From contig NZ_CP084752.1 in NCBI RefSeq assembly GCF_020535545.1, forward strand, positions 3,251,501-3,315,500: a stretch of DNA of 64,000 nucleotides. The letters run 5' to 3'. Positions 17,977-26,538 of this stretch are shown here, one piece after another (the first letter of the stretch is position 1; each line of letters starts with the position of its first letter). A model generated the notes under the pieces. It saw nothing but the letters and a program-made list of their open reading frames with translations. It made no database searches and was not told where the DNA came from. The translations under genes and the position numbers were made by a program. The stretch is from Roseateles sp. XES5. GTDB lineage: Bacteria > Pseudomonadota > Alphaproteobacteria > Rhizobiales > Rhizobiaceae.

Positions 17977-19593
17977 CTACGGCATCACGATATCGATTTC
18001 CTCGCCCGTGGAGGAATAGGTGATGCGCCCACCCTTCCAGCCGTCCTGTCCTTCAAGGCGAATCTCCAGTGTCACCTTGCCGTCCCGTGAGGGCACCATG
18101 AAGCTGCCGTCCGGCGTCGGCAACTGGCCGATGGAGAAGGTGTAGCGCGCGAGCGCCATTTCCGAACCGACCTGCAGCCGGGTGAAGGTCCGGGCCGTCA
18201 GTTCGTTCAGCTTCTCCGCCGAGAAGAACGCCAGATCGTCCATGCGGAAGAGCCGTTCCGGCCGGAATTCGGCATCCCATGGCATCATCATGCTGGAGGC
18301 GGTGATGCCGCGGTCGTTGGCATTGTAGTCGCGCATCGTGCCGGGCGTATCGGGCACCTCGGCCAGGATGCGCATCGAATCGTTGTTGACGCTGATCTCG
18401 GAGAAACGGGCATTCTTGCCGAACTGTTCGCCGACGGCCGCCAGCGTCTCCCGCGTCGTCTTGGGATCGAGCCAGTTGCGCTTCGGCTGGCGGGCGGCGG
18501 GAAGGTTGGCGAAACGCACCGTGCCATCAGCGGTCAGTTCGACGGAGCCGCCGTTGGAAAAGAGCGTCATTTCGCCCGGCTGGCCCCAATCGGTGAAATT
18601 CACCGTCCAGCGCTGTTCCGGTTTGCCGGGACCTTCGGAAAAGAGCCGCAGCATCATGTAGTTCATGCTGGATTTCTCGTTGCCCCAGGCCTTGACGGCA
18701 TTGTCGCGCACCTTGGCGAGCGGCGTAAGGTCGATGTCGGACAGCGACAGGGCGGGCCTTTGCGCCGTGCCGGGGAACATCGGCGAGGTGATGGCCGACT
18801 TCCTGACGCCCGACAGGTCCCAGGAATAGCCGACCGTCGTCTCCGGCAGGGTCGGATGATCGGCCGTCAGGGAAATGGATTTCGGATAGACGGTCAGGTC
18901 GCGCACGATGGGCTTGGTGCCGATGACGGAGATCAGGCTTTCGATCGCCGCTTCCTTCGGCCAGTCGTCGTCCTTGTAGAAATCCGCGTTTTTGGCGCGC
19001 TCCGTATTGCTCAGGTCGCCGCCCACGATCGTGCCGTCGGCATCCGCATAAACCGTCGCGGTTTCGCGCGCGGAGGTGATGTAGAGCGTCCAGCGGACCT
19101 CGCCATAGGCCGGCGCGGGCAGGAGACTCACGCGCCGCGCGATCTCGATGGATTGCACGATGCCGGTATCCTGCAGCCGCGCATAGACGATGGCGCGGCT
19201 GGCGATCGCGTTCAGCTTGTCGAGCGGGACGGAACCGAGCGGGAAGAAGCCGCTGGCGGCATCGGCGACGATGGCGGGCGCAGGCTTTGCCGTAGGTCCG
19301 CTCACGATTTCCGCCTCGAAGAAGAGGAGGCGGGTTCCCTGCCGTACCTGCCACTCGTCCGTGTCGCCCGGCCGCGCGCCGCGCGCCAGAACGGTGATCT
19401 CGGTCGGGGTTACGCGGATCGTGTGCATGTCGGTCTTGCCGCCAAGCGCCTCGACGATGCGGCCGACCGCGCGGGCCGCTTCGCCGGTTCGGGTGATGTA
19501 GCTTTCGGCCGCCAGCGCGGGCGCGCCCGCAAACACCAGGAGCGCCAGGCAGGCGGCCAGAAACGCCCGTGCCATGCTGGATGCAACTGCCAT
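17977..19593 (-). CDS. Large secreted protein of unknown function
   Basis: 538 residues from ATG 19593, preceded by GGAGGG on the minus strand. Signal peptide: MAVASSMARAFLAACLALLV, ending near ALAAESY. The mature protein is rich in beta-strand-forming sequence, with paired segments of similar kind (for example GEVRWTLYITSARETATVYA, and later RWTVNFTDWGQPGEMTLFS and WKGGRITYSSTGEEIDIV), which suggests several repeated PepSY-like or lipoprotein-like beta domains. No catalytic motif recognised. Periplasmic or surface location inferred. Confidence 0.7.
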   Translation of the reverse strand: MAVASSMARAFLAACLALLVFAGAPALAAESYITRTGEAARAVGRIVEALGGKTDMHTIRVTPTEITVLARGARPGDTDEWQVRQGTRLLFFEAEIVSGPTAKPAPAIVADAASGFFPLGSVPLDKLNAIASRAIVYARLQDTGIVQSIEIARRVSLLPAPAYGEVRWTLYITSARETATVYADADGTIVGGDLSNTERAKNADFYKDDDWPKEAAIESLISVIGTKPIVRDLTVYPKSISLTADHPTLPETTVGYSWDLSGVRKSAITSPMFPGTAQRPALSLSDIDLTPLAKVRDNAVKAWGNEKSSMNYMMLRLFSEGPGKPEQRWTVNFTDWGQPGEMTLFSNGGSVELTADGTVRFANLPAARQPKRNWLDPKTTRETLAAVGEQFGKNARFSEISVNNDSMRILAEVPDTPGTMRDYNANDRGITASSMMMPWDAEFRPERLFRMDDLAFFSAEKLNELTARTFTRLQVGSEMALARYTFSIGQLPTPDGSFMVPSRDGKVTLEIRLEGQDGWKGGRITYSSTGEEIDIVMP

Positions 19594-19713
19594 GACCGAT
19601 CCCTCCGCCCTTGCCGGAATGCGTCTCACCCTCGAAAGCAAGACGAAAGGCGTGGTCGGTTTATTCCGGGGTATGAAAAGCCACTTTCCATTGCCTGTCA
19701 GGTAGCTACACTC

Positions 19714-19761
19714 CGCCGGCGTTGCCGGAAGGACCCCCGCCGGCATTGCCGGAAGGACCCC
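19714..19761 (+). repeat. 24-bp tandem duplication holding the ribosome site
   Basis: CGCCGGCGTTGCCGGAAGGA plus CCCC at 19714-19737 is repeated at 19738-19761 with one base changed (G to A). Each copy contains GGAAGGA, so two candidate ribosome sites precede the ATG at 19762. Confidence 0.85.
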
Positions 19762-20868
19762 ATGTCGCTACGCCTCGCCACCTTCAATATCGAAAACCTC
19801 ATGACCCGTTTCGATTTTACGGGTTTTCGCAACCAGGTTCGACAGGATCGCGTCCTGCGGCTCTTCGACATCCGCAACGAGGCGGAATACCAGCGGTTGG
19901 AGGAAGCGCGCACCGTCGCCCATACGGACGATACGCGCCAGCATTCGGCGCTCGCCATCGCCGATGCGGATGCCGACATTCTCTGCCTGCAGGAAACCGA
20001 CAACATGGCGGCCTTGCAGGCCTTCGAATACGGTTATCTCTTCCGGATGGTCGGCAACGGCTACCGCCAGAAATACCTCATCGAGGGCAATGACAGCCGC
20101 GGCATCGACGTTTCCGTGCTGATGCGCGAGGAGACGCGCGACGGTCAGCGCATCGAATGCATCGATATCCGCAGCCATGCCGCCGTCACCTATCGCGATT
20201 TCGAGCTCTATACGCCCGATCTCGGGCAGGGGCTCAATCCCGATGATAAAATCTTCAAGCGCGACTGCCTGGAAATGGACCTGCGCATCGGCGGGCGGCC
20301 GCTGACGCTCTATGTCGTGCATTTCAAATCGATGGGGCCGGGCCGGGACGGCATGGACGGGCGCCAGTCCACCATGCCGGTGCGCATGGCCGAGGCGCGC
20401 GCCGTGCGCCGCATCATCGAGAATCGTTTCGGCGCGGGGCACACCGCCGACAAGGCCTTCGCCATCTGCGGCGACATGAACGACTACCAGGAGAAGCTGG
20501 CCATCGAGGGCGACAAGCGCAGCGGCTACCGCTTCGTGCCGCAGAAGGAGCCGCTGAGTGCGCTCGACGCGTTCAGCGCCGATGGCTTTGCGGTGAACCC
20601 CATGCTGCGCCGGCCTGTCGAGGATCGCTGGACGCTCTACCACAGCCGCGGGCCGGAGGAGCGCCACCTCTGCCAGCTGGACTACATATGGCTCTCGCCT
20701 TCGCTTGCCGAGCGCAACGCCCATCATGTGCCGGAGATCATCCGCGCCGGCCAGCCGTTTCGCACGCTCTTCCCGCCGGGGCAGGATGTGGAGCGCTATC
20801 CGCGCGTCGGCTGGGACCGGCCCAAGGCCTCGGACCATTGCCCCATCGTCATGACGCTCGATCTCTAG
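19762..20868 (+). CDS. Endonuclease/exonuclease/phosphatase-family protein
   Basis: 368 residues. EEP (DNase I-like) fold: LRLATFNIENL at the start, ADILCLQETDNMAAL with the metal-binding Glu, SRGIDVSVLMRE, LYVVHFKSM, AICGDMNDYQ (catalytic Asp and Asn) and DRPKASDHCPIVMTLDL with the catalytic Asp-His pair at the C-terminus. No signal peptide, so cytoplasmic. The substrate could be nucleic acid or a phosphoester; it cannot be told from sequence. The upstream 24-bp tandem repeat duplicates its ribosome site. Confidence 0.85.
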   Translation: MSLRLATFNIENLMTRFDFTGFRNQVRQDRVLRLFDIRNEAEYQRLEEARTVAHTDDTRQHSALAIADADADILCLQETDNMAALQAFEYGYLFRMVGNGYRQKYLIEGNDSRGIDVSVLMREETRDGQRIECIDIRSHAAVTYRDFELYTPDLGQGLNPDDKIFKRDCLEMDLRIGGRPLTLYVVHFKSMGPGRDGMDGRQSTMPVRMAEARAVRRIIENRFGAGHTADKAFAICGDMNDYQEKLAIEGDKRSGYRFVPQKEPLSALDAFSADGFAVNPMLRRPVEDRWTLYHSRGPEERHLCQLDYIWLSPSLAERNAHHVPEIIRAGQPFRTLFPPGQDVERYPRVGWDRPKASDHCPIVMTLDL

Positions 20869-20949
20869 GCCGGCGGCTTCATCATTTCCACTTGCCCGCG
20901 GCCATGGCCTCGGGCAGGCTTGCGGCAAAAGATGAATGAGGAGAATGCC

Positions 20950-21864
20950 TTGTCCCGTCGCTACGCCATCTATGACGTCTTCACCGACACGCGGCTCGCC
21001 GGCAATCCGCTGGCCGTCGTCTTCGATGCCGATGGTCTCGAGGACGATGCGATGCAGCGTATCGCGGGCGAGTTCAACCTGTCCGAAACGGTCTTCGTGA
21101 AGACGCCGGAAAACCCGGCGCATACCGCGCGCCTGCGCATTTTCACGCCCGGCCGTGAACTGCCCTTTGCCGGTCACCCGACGGTGGGCGCGGCGGTCGC
21201 CATCGCCGAAGCCAGCGGGGCGGCGGCGGAGCCGCAGGATCAGGTCAGCGTGCTCGAAGAGAATGTCGGGCCGGTGCGCTGCGCAGTCAAGCGCGGGGAC
21301 CGCAAGGCGGCCTTCGCGGAATTCGACCTGCCGCGCAAGTCCGTGCGCCTCGATGCGACCTTCGACCGACAGGCGCTGGCCGACGCCTTCAGTCTCAAGC
21401 CCGGCCAGATCGGCTTCGAGAATCACGTTCCCTCGCTGTGGAGCGCCGGCGTCGCCTTCGTGATGGTTCCGGTGCACGACCTTGCGGCCGCAGCGGTGGT
21501 GGAGTTCGACCCGGCGCTCTGGGAGCGCTGTGCGCCCTTCGCGGAGGGACGGCTGGCCTCCGCCTATCTCTATTGCCGCGGCGGGGTGAATCACAATGCG
21601 CGCTTCCATGCCCGCATGTTCGCGCCCGATATGGGCATTGCGGAGGATCCGGCGACGGGCGCCGCCGTCGCGGCTCTCTCCGGCGCCATCCATTTCTTCG
21701 ACCAGCTGGTCGACGGCCACCATCCGTTCCTGATCGAGCAGGGCGTCGAAATGGGCCGCCCCTCGCATATCCACCTGCATCTCGACGTCGTCGGCGGGAC
21801 GATCGCTGGCGCGCGCATCGGCGGAGAGGCGATCCGCATCGCGTCGGGCACACTGGATTTGTGA
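20950..21864 (+). CDS. PhzF-family isomerase/epimerase-like protein
   Basis: About 304 residues from TTG 20950, which has GAGGAG six bases upstream; ATG 20932 is an alternative without a ribosome site. PhzF fold signatures: YAIYDVFTDTRLAGNPLAVV, IAGEFNLSETVFV (catalytic Glu in NLSET), LRIFTPGRELPFAGHPTVG, RMFAPDMGIAEDPATGAA (seen as FAPDMGIAEDPATGAAV). The family includes PhzF and trans-3-hydroxyproline-type epimerases; no phenazine genes are nearby, so the substrate is unknown. It ends shortly before the tRNA-Lys gene. Confidence 0.88.
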   Translation: MSRRYAIYDVFTDTRLAGNPLAVVFDADGLEDDAMQRIAGEFNLSETVFVKTPENPAHTARLRIFTPGRELPFAGHPTVGAAVAIAEASGAAAEPQDQVSVLEENVGPVRCAVKRGDRKAAFAEFDLPRKSVRLDATFDRQALADAFSLKPGQIGFENHVPSLWSAGVAFVMVPVHDLAAAAVVEFDPALWERCAPFAEGRLASAYLYCRGGVNHNARFHARMFAPDMGIAEDPATGAAVAALSGAIHFFDQLVDGHHPFLIEQGVEMGRPSHIHLHLDVVGGTIAGARIGGEAIRIASGTLDL

Positions 21865-21982
21865 CGACTTTTTTGCACTGCGGAAGAAATTTGACCCTCA
21901 GTGCACTTTTTTTCAGGCAGCGTATGGACAAGCCCGGAGAACGCCTTTATACGCCCCTTCAGCACCGCAGCAGCGGTCAAGT

Positions 21983-22058
21983 GGGTGATTAGCTCAGTTG
22001 GTAGAGCAGCGGACTCTTAATCAGCGGGTCCACGGTTCGAGCCCGTGATCACCCACCA
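21983..22058 (+). tRNA. tRNA-Lys, anticodon CTT
   Basis: 76 bases with all four arms: acceptor GGGTGAT/ATCACCC, D arm AGCTCAGTTGGTAGAGC, anticodon loop CTCTTAA holding CTT (reads AAG), T arm with GGTTCGAGCCC. The 3' CCA is encoded (22056-22058). No integrase or duplicated 3' end was seen near it, so nothing shows use as an attachment site. Confidence 0.97.
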
Positions 22059-22344
22059 AATTCTTCTTATTTCCGCTGATTATACAGATACTTGCCTGAT
22101 GGCGAGTGTCTGTGCTTCAGGCCCGTGTGGTGCGACTTGGAAACGGGTTTCCACTTCCTGTTCCGGAAAGCTGCGGGCTGAATGTTCGCCTATCGCGACA
22201 ACCAAGGCCAGCGGTGAAATCGCCTTCCGCTGACGCCGAATCCAGCCGCCTCCCGTTCGCAACTGAGAGACGATGCGGCCACTCCTTGCGGCGCCCATAG
22301 CTCTCCGAGCTGCGGAGAACGAGCGCCGCGATCAGGTCAGGGCC
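22059..22344. other. Intergenic region after tRNA-Lys
   Basis: 286 bases, no gene recognised. A short hairpin, TCTCCG/CGGAGA around AGCTG near 22303-22319, may be the 3' end of the minus-strand peptidase transcript. Confidence 0.35.
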
Positions 22345-23676
22345 TCAGCCGCCTGATCCAAAGCGGGCTGCGTTGAATGCGGCGGGCTTTTCCACCTCGC
22401 GCGTCATGCTTTCAAGGCTGCCGACATCCTCCGCGCTCGCGACGGCGCGTTGCAGGCTGGCCGGAAGGGCCAGACGCTCGAGCGCGTCAGCCGGTGCGAG
22501 CGCCCAGTCGAGAATCGCTTTGTTGGAAACCGTCCACGCGCTTGCCTGGCGCGTGTCGAGAAGGCCGTTCTGCGCGACGGTGGGTTGGCGTAAGAGCCTT
22601 CCCGTCATGCTGAGGCCTCCCATGGCCTTGAATGTCGAGGACGGAATGAAAGCGGATGTGCTGACGGTCACGACGCGTTCGATGTCTGCCTTGAACGTCG
22701 GGAGCGGAACGCTGATGGCCGAAAGGTCGACGAATTCGGGTTGTTCGGCGGCCGCCTGACCCATGGCCTGCCTTTCCAGAGCTTTCTCCGCGCGGCTCTT
22801 TCGTGTCGGAAGCAATGCCGTCACAAGACTGTCCGTCGCGGCGTCGTCTTCGGACAGCGCTGCGCCGGCAGAGCTTGCGGCCATGATCGACTTCGAGCCG
22901 ACACGCCGCTTGTAGTCCGCCATGGCGACGTTGTAGCCGGGCAGGGGGCGACCATCGGCGGGGACGTGCAGTGTCTTGCCGTTCGGGAAGATGCGCACCA
23001 GCTCCTGACGCGTCATGCGCGGCCAGGCGCGCACGCGGCCGACATCGAGATGGACGAAGGGCGAGCCCGATGTCGGGTAATAGCCGACGCCGCCGACCTG
23101 CATCTGCATGGCGACCGCGCGCAGTTTCGCCAGCTTTACGCCGGGGATGAAGAAGTCCATCGCCTTGCCGAGCGTATGCTGGCTGTTCTTGGCGACACCG
23201 GTGTTACGCGAGCGGCCGCGCAGCATGTTGTTGGTGGCCGGCGAACGGTAGGCGGAGACGATGTGGACATAATCCTTTGCGCCGCTGCGCTGATAAACTT
23301 CCCAGACGAGATCGAGCAGGCGCGGGTCCATCCGGGCCGGCTCATTCCGGCGCCAGTCCCGCAGAAAGCGATTGATCTGTGCAAGCCCCTTCGCATCGAA
23401 CCTGCCGTCGCGCTTGAAGGTGATCGTCGCGCGCTCGCCGGTATGGGTGAAGAACAGTTTCAGCGATCGGTCTTCAGCGAATGATGGGGCAGCACTCAAT
23501 GTGAGGGCCGAGGCGGCAATGGCGGCGAGGGAGGAGGCTTGTGCGACAAGGCGGGCAACGTTCCCGGTTGCCTTGACAGCGGCGGCATGAAGCGCGCGCG
23601 CCAGATACGCAGATACCGAATACTCAGACACAGCAATTCCGATCCAAACGAGATGCGTTCCGGACGGCAGAGACAC
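22345..23676 (-). CDS. Secreted M15-like (DUF882) peptidase with long C-terminal tail
   Basis: Up to 443 residues from GTG 23676; the start is uncertain, with another GTG at 23631. A hydrophobic export segment (ASSLAAIAASALTLSAAPSFA) precedes the YcbK/DUF882 domain. Zinc-site motifs of D-Ala-D-Ala carboxypeptidase type are clear: IVSAYRSPATN, NSQHTLGKAMDFFIPG (His and Asp) and PFVHLDVG (His). The domain acts on the peptidoglycan peptide. The last 180 residues are a poorly conserved Ala/Ser/Leu-rich tail, possibly for localisation. Periplasmic location inferred. Confidence 0.82.
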   Translation of the reverse strand: MSLPSGTHLVWIGIAVSEYSVSAYLARALHAAAVKATGNVARLVAQASSLAAIAASALTLSAAPSFAEDRSLKLFFTHTGERATITFKRDGRFDAKGLAQINRFLRDWRRNEPARMDPRLLDLVWEVYQRSGAKDYVHIVSAYRSPATNNMLRGRSRNTGVAKNSQHTLGKAMDFFIPGVKLAKLRAVAMQMQVGGVGYYPTSGSPFVHLDVGRVRAWPRMTRQELVRIFPNGKTLHVPADGRPLPGYNVAMADYKRRVGSKSIMAASSAGAALSEDDAATDSLVTALLPTRKSRAEKALERQAMGQAAAEQPEFVDLSAISVPLPTFKADIERVVTVSTSAFIPSSTFKAMGGLSMTGRLLRQPTVAQNGLLDTRQASAWTVSNKAILDWALAPADALERLALPASLQRAVASAEDVGSLESMTREVEKPAAFNAARFGSGG

Positions 23677-23777
23677 TCCGCCCGCAAGGTGCTGGCGAGA
23701 ATTATGGTCAACAAAGGTTTAAGAAGCCGTTGATGGCCCCGCGCGGGTCAGAGGTCTTGTCCTGCCACGGACGCCCT

Positions 23778-24593
23778 TCAGATCGCTCCCGACTCGCGTG
23801 CCAGAAGCGCAAGTCCGCAAGCGATAAGCGCGCCGCCCGTGATGCGCGACACCTGCTTGCCGCCCGGCGCGAGCTTTTCGATGGCGACATAGACGGTGAT
23901 GGCGGCGATCCACCAAATGTTCATGATGCCGCCGACGAACAGGAGCGCCATCAGCGCCCAGCAGCATCCAAGGCAGTAACGGCCGTGAAGAACGCCCATC
24001 CGGAAAGCGGCTGCCCGTCCGGTTCGCCGATGTCTTGTCAGGGATGCGACAGGCCCCCGGCAATGCTCGAGGCAGGCGGCCTTGATGGGCGACAGTTGAT
24101 AGGCACCCGCGCAGATAAGAACCATGGCTGCCATGAGCACCGTGGCCAGATTCATGTACATCGCCGAAATCATGCCGCCGGTGGCCAGGATGGCTTGGAT
24201 CAGCGTTGCCGCCAGGCTGAACACGCCCCAGATCGCGAGGTATCCGGCCAGGAAGTTCAGCGCCGGCCCAGCGCCACGCTCCCGATGGAGCGCACCGTAG
24301 AGCAGGACCGTTGGCGCTGCGCTCGGCACCATCATGGCAATCATCATCAACCACCACATGATGAAGACGACGGCACCATAGCGCAGCGACCACACATGCG
24401 GGCTGACCATGTCCGGGGCTCCGCCGAGCAGCGCTCCCGCCGGGCCGGTATTCGCCGACATGTCTATCGACGACATGCCCGTTCCCGCGCCGAGGAGGAT
24501 GTACCAGGCGGCCAAGGTCACGGACAGTACCAGCGTCGCGATCACGATCACCCGATCGCGCGCAAGAAGGCGTTCGACGGCCGATAGTTGCAT
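23778..24593 (-). CDS. DUF2182 integral membrane protein (predicted metal-binding)
   Basis: 271 residues, six or seven membrane helices. DUF2182 signatures: MWWLMMIAMMVPSAAPTVLLY near residue 85 and the cysteine-bearing loop GVLHGRYCLGCCWALMALLF near residue 200, plus LEHCRGP between them. The family is a predicted metal-binding membrane protein of unknown function. It lies eight bases downstream of a DUF1326 gene, the usual partner, so the two are an operon. Confidence 0.88.
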   Translation of the reverse strand: MQLSAVERLLARDRVIVIATLVLSVTLAAWYILLGAGTGMSSIDMSANTGPAGALLGGAPDMVSPHVWSLRYGAVVFIMWWLMMIAMMVPSAAPTVLLYGALHRERGAGPALNFLAGYLAIWGVFSLAATLIQAILATGGMISAMYMNLATVLMAAMVLICAGAYQLSPIKAACLEHCRGPVASLTRHRRTGRAAAFRMGVLHGRYCLGCCWALMALLFVGGIMNIWWIAAITVYVAIEKLAPGGKQVSRITGGALIACGLALLARESGAI

Positions 24594-24601
24594 GGCGGTT
24601 C

Positions 24602-25243
24602 TCAGGCGGCGTGCTCGATGACGCCCTTGCCGTTCATGTAGACCCGGCAGATATGCGCGTGTGTGTCCTTGTTGTTGTCGAGCCCGATCTCGCCCGACGT
24701 TCGGGTCGTGCCGCTGGCCATCTCCGCCACACGGTATTCGAACCCGTGCGGCAGATTGATCCGCGCGCGGTGTTCGGCTCCCGTCACAGGGTTGCGGATC
24801 GGTTGAACCTCCATTTCGAAGACGTCGGGGACCCGTACGTGTCCCGTACGCCTGTCGATATCGACGTCGAAATCGATCGGCTTCGACAGTACTTCGAGCT
24901 TTGTCGGAGACATCTTGCTGAAGACCCAGAACATGGTTGCCATGTCTTCCGTGTCACCGCCTGAAACGATCGTCGCGACGGCGTCCCGTTGCGCCGGACT
25001 GGCGTTCGAATCCACAACGAGTTGAACCGTCCCGTTGCCGAGATGGATCGGGCCGGGCCATTTCGCGGTCAGCGCCATCTTGACGCCATCGAGGCGAACG
25101 TCGCCGTGAAAGCCTGATTTTATGATAAAACCCACTGCGGCTTCGCAGTTACCGTTCGTGGGCAGAGAGTTGAACTGACAGGGGCATCCGAAGCTGCAAT
25201 TGCAATTCGCGATCTCGAGGGCATCGATCTCCCAAGGTGTCAT
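24602..25243 (-). CDS. DUF1326 protein
   Basis: 213 residues from ATG 25243 (GGGAGG upstream); the open frame extends further but without a better start. The N-terminal cysteine motif ANCNCSFGCPCQF is the family mark and looks like a metal or thiol site. The rest is a beta-rich domain (GPIHLGNGTVQLVVDSNASP, then IDFDVDIDRRTGHVRVPDV). It has no signal peptide. Function unknown; a shared metal-related role with the downstream DUF2182 protein is inferred from their constant pairing. Confidence 0.88.
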   Translation of the reverse strand: MTPWEIDALEIANCNCSFGCPCQFNSLPTNGNCEAAVGFIIKSGFHGDVRLDGVKMALTAKWPGPIHLGNGTVQLVVDSNASPAQRDAVATIVSGGDTEDMATMFWVFSKMSPTKLEVLSKPIDFDVDIDRRTGHVRVPDVFEMEVQPIRNPVTGAEHRARINLPHGFEYRVAEMASGTTRTSGEIGLDNNKDTHAHICRVYMNGKGVIEHAA

Positions 25244-25407
25244 GATAGCCTCCCACTGGTCTTGATCGAAACTAATATAGATATCACTAATTAAATAGCC
25301 TCGATAGGGGCGACGACGGGCAGAACGGGCTGCGGCCGGCATTTCGGGCGCGACGAGGCCTGCGAGACCGGTGCGCAACGCGAAGCATGCGGGCAGCATT
25401 GGCAATG

Positions 25408-26373
25408 CTACAGCCATCCGGCTTTCTTGAAGCGCTGGAAGAGGATGGCGCAGACCACGGCGATGATCCCGAGCACGACGAAATAGCCATAGCGCGTCTG
25501 CAGTTCCGGCATGTACTGGAAATTCATGCCGTAGATGCCGGCAATTGCGGTCGGCACCGCAAGAATGGCCGCCCAGGAGGCCAGTTGCCGGGTAATCGTA
25601 CCCTGCCGCTGCTGTTCCAGCAGGTTGCTGGCTTCGAACACCGACGTGATGACTTCACGCAGGCCCGCCACCATCGCTTCGACGCGTCGGACATGGTCGT
25701 GCACGTCGCGGAAGTAGGGTTTGGCATTCTCGTCGATGCAGGGAAGGTCGAGATGGCTGAGCTTGCCCACCACCTCTGCCATCGGCCCGAGCACGCGCTG
25801 GAAGAGAATGACCTGCCGGCGCATACGAAACAGGCGGCGGATCTGTTCGCGCTCGAGAAAGGAGGCGAGCATATGCTTTTCCATCGTCAGCACATTGTCC
25901 TCCATCTTCTCGACCATCGGCAGATAACCGTCGACGATGAAATCGATGATGGCGTGCAGCACGTAGTCCGGACCGTGCTCCAGGAGCTTTGGCGATTGCT
26001 CGAGTTGTTCGCGAAGCTCCTTGTGGGCGCGGGCCGAGCCGTGGCGCACCGTGATGATATGGTGTTTGCCGACGAAGATGCAGGTTTCGCCATAGGCGAT
26101 CTTGTCGCCTTCCAGATGCGCGGTCTTGGCAACGACGAACAGCTGGTCGCCATAGATTTCCACTTTCGGCACCTGGCGGCCGTTCAGGGCGTCTTCGACG
26201 GCAAGCGGATGCAGGCCGAACATCGCCTTCAGCTTTGCCATCTCGTCTTCCGACGGTGCCGTCACGCCGATCCAGACAAATTCGCTCTCAACCGGTGCAT
26301 GGCGCTCGTCGACAAGCTCGACGGGATTGGCGCGCGTTCCGTTTCGGTAGGCGTAGGCGGCAACGATGGTCAT
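25408..26373 (-). CDS. corA: CorA-family magnesium/cobalt transporter
   Basis: 321 residues. Cytoplasmic N-terminal funnel domain, then two C-terminal membrane helices with the diagnostic loop YGMNF (GMN selectivity motif) between them. A long helical stretch (FRDVHDHVRRVEAMVAGLRE) forms the stalk and the chain ends in basic KKAGWL, as in CorA. It imports Mg2+ as a pentamer in the inner membrane. It stands 165 bases downstream of the M20 deacylase gene and has its own leader, so is probably separate from the ectoine operon. Confidence 0.94.
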   Translation of the reverse strand: MTIVAAYAYRNGTRANPVELVDERHAPVESEFVWIGVTAPSEDEMAKLKAMFGLHPLAVEDALNGRQVPKVEIYGDQLFVVAKTAHLEGDKIAYGETCIFVGKHHIITVRHGSARAHKELREQLEQSPKLLEHGPDYVLHAIIDFIVDGYLPMVEKMEDNVLTMEKHMLASFLEREQIRRLFRMRRQVILFQRVLGPMAEVVGKLSHLDLPCIDENAKPYFRDVHDHVRRVEAMVAGLREVITSVFEASNLLEQQRQGTITRQLASWAAILAVPTAIAGIYGMNFQYMPELQTRYGYFVVLGIIAVVCAILFQRFKKAGWL

Positions 26374-26538
26374 GGAGGCGATCCGAAAAGCAGGCTTAGA
26401 GGAGCGCTATAGGTGGCCCGAGCGGCGCGTTGCGGCAAGCGGTCTGCGGTGCTTGTACCGGCATATTCCACCGAGAGCGGCGGAAGACGGCGGCGCCGGC
26501 CGAAAAATCGCGCATCGGCAGCGCGAGGTGGGCTACCG

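Noticed and set aside
19768..21780. 670-codon open frame on minus
   Set aside because: Opposite the EEP and PhzF-like genes; His/Arg/Gly-rich composition typical of antisense reading of GC-rich coding DNA.
21983..22344. tRNA-Lys as integration site of a mobile element
   Set aside because: No integrase gene, no duplicated tRNA 3' end and normal-looking genes on both sides.
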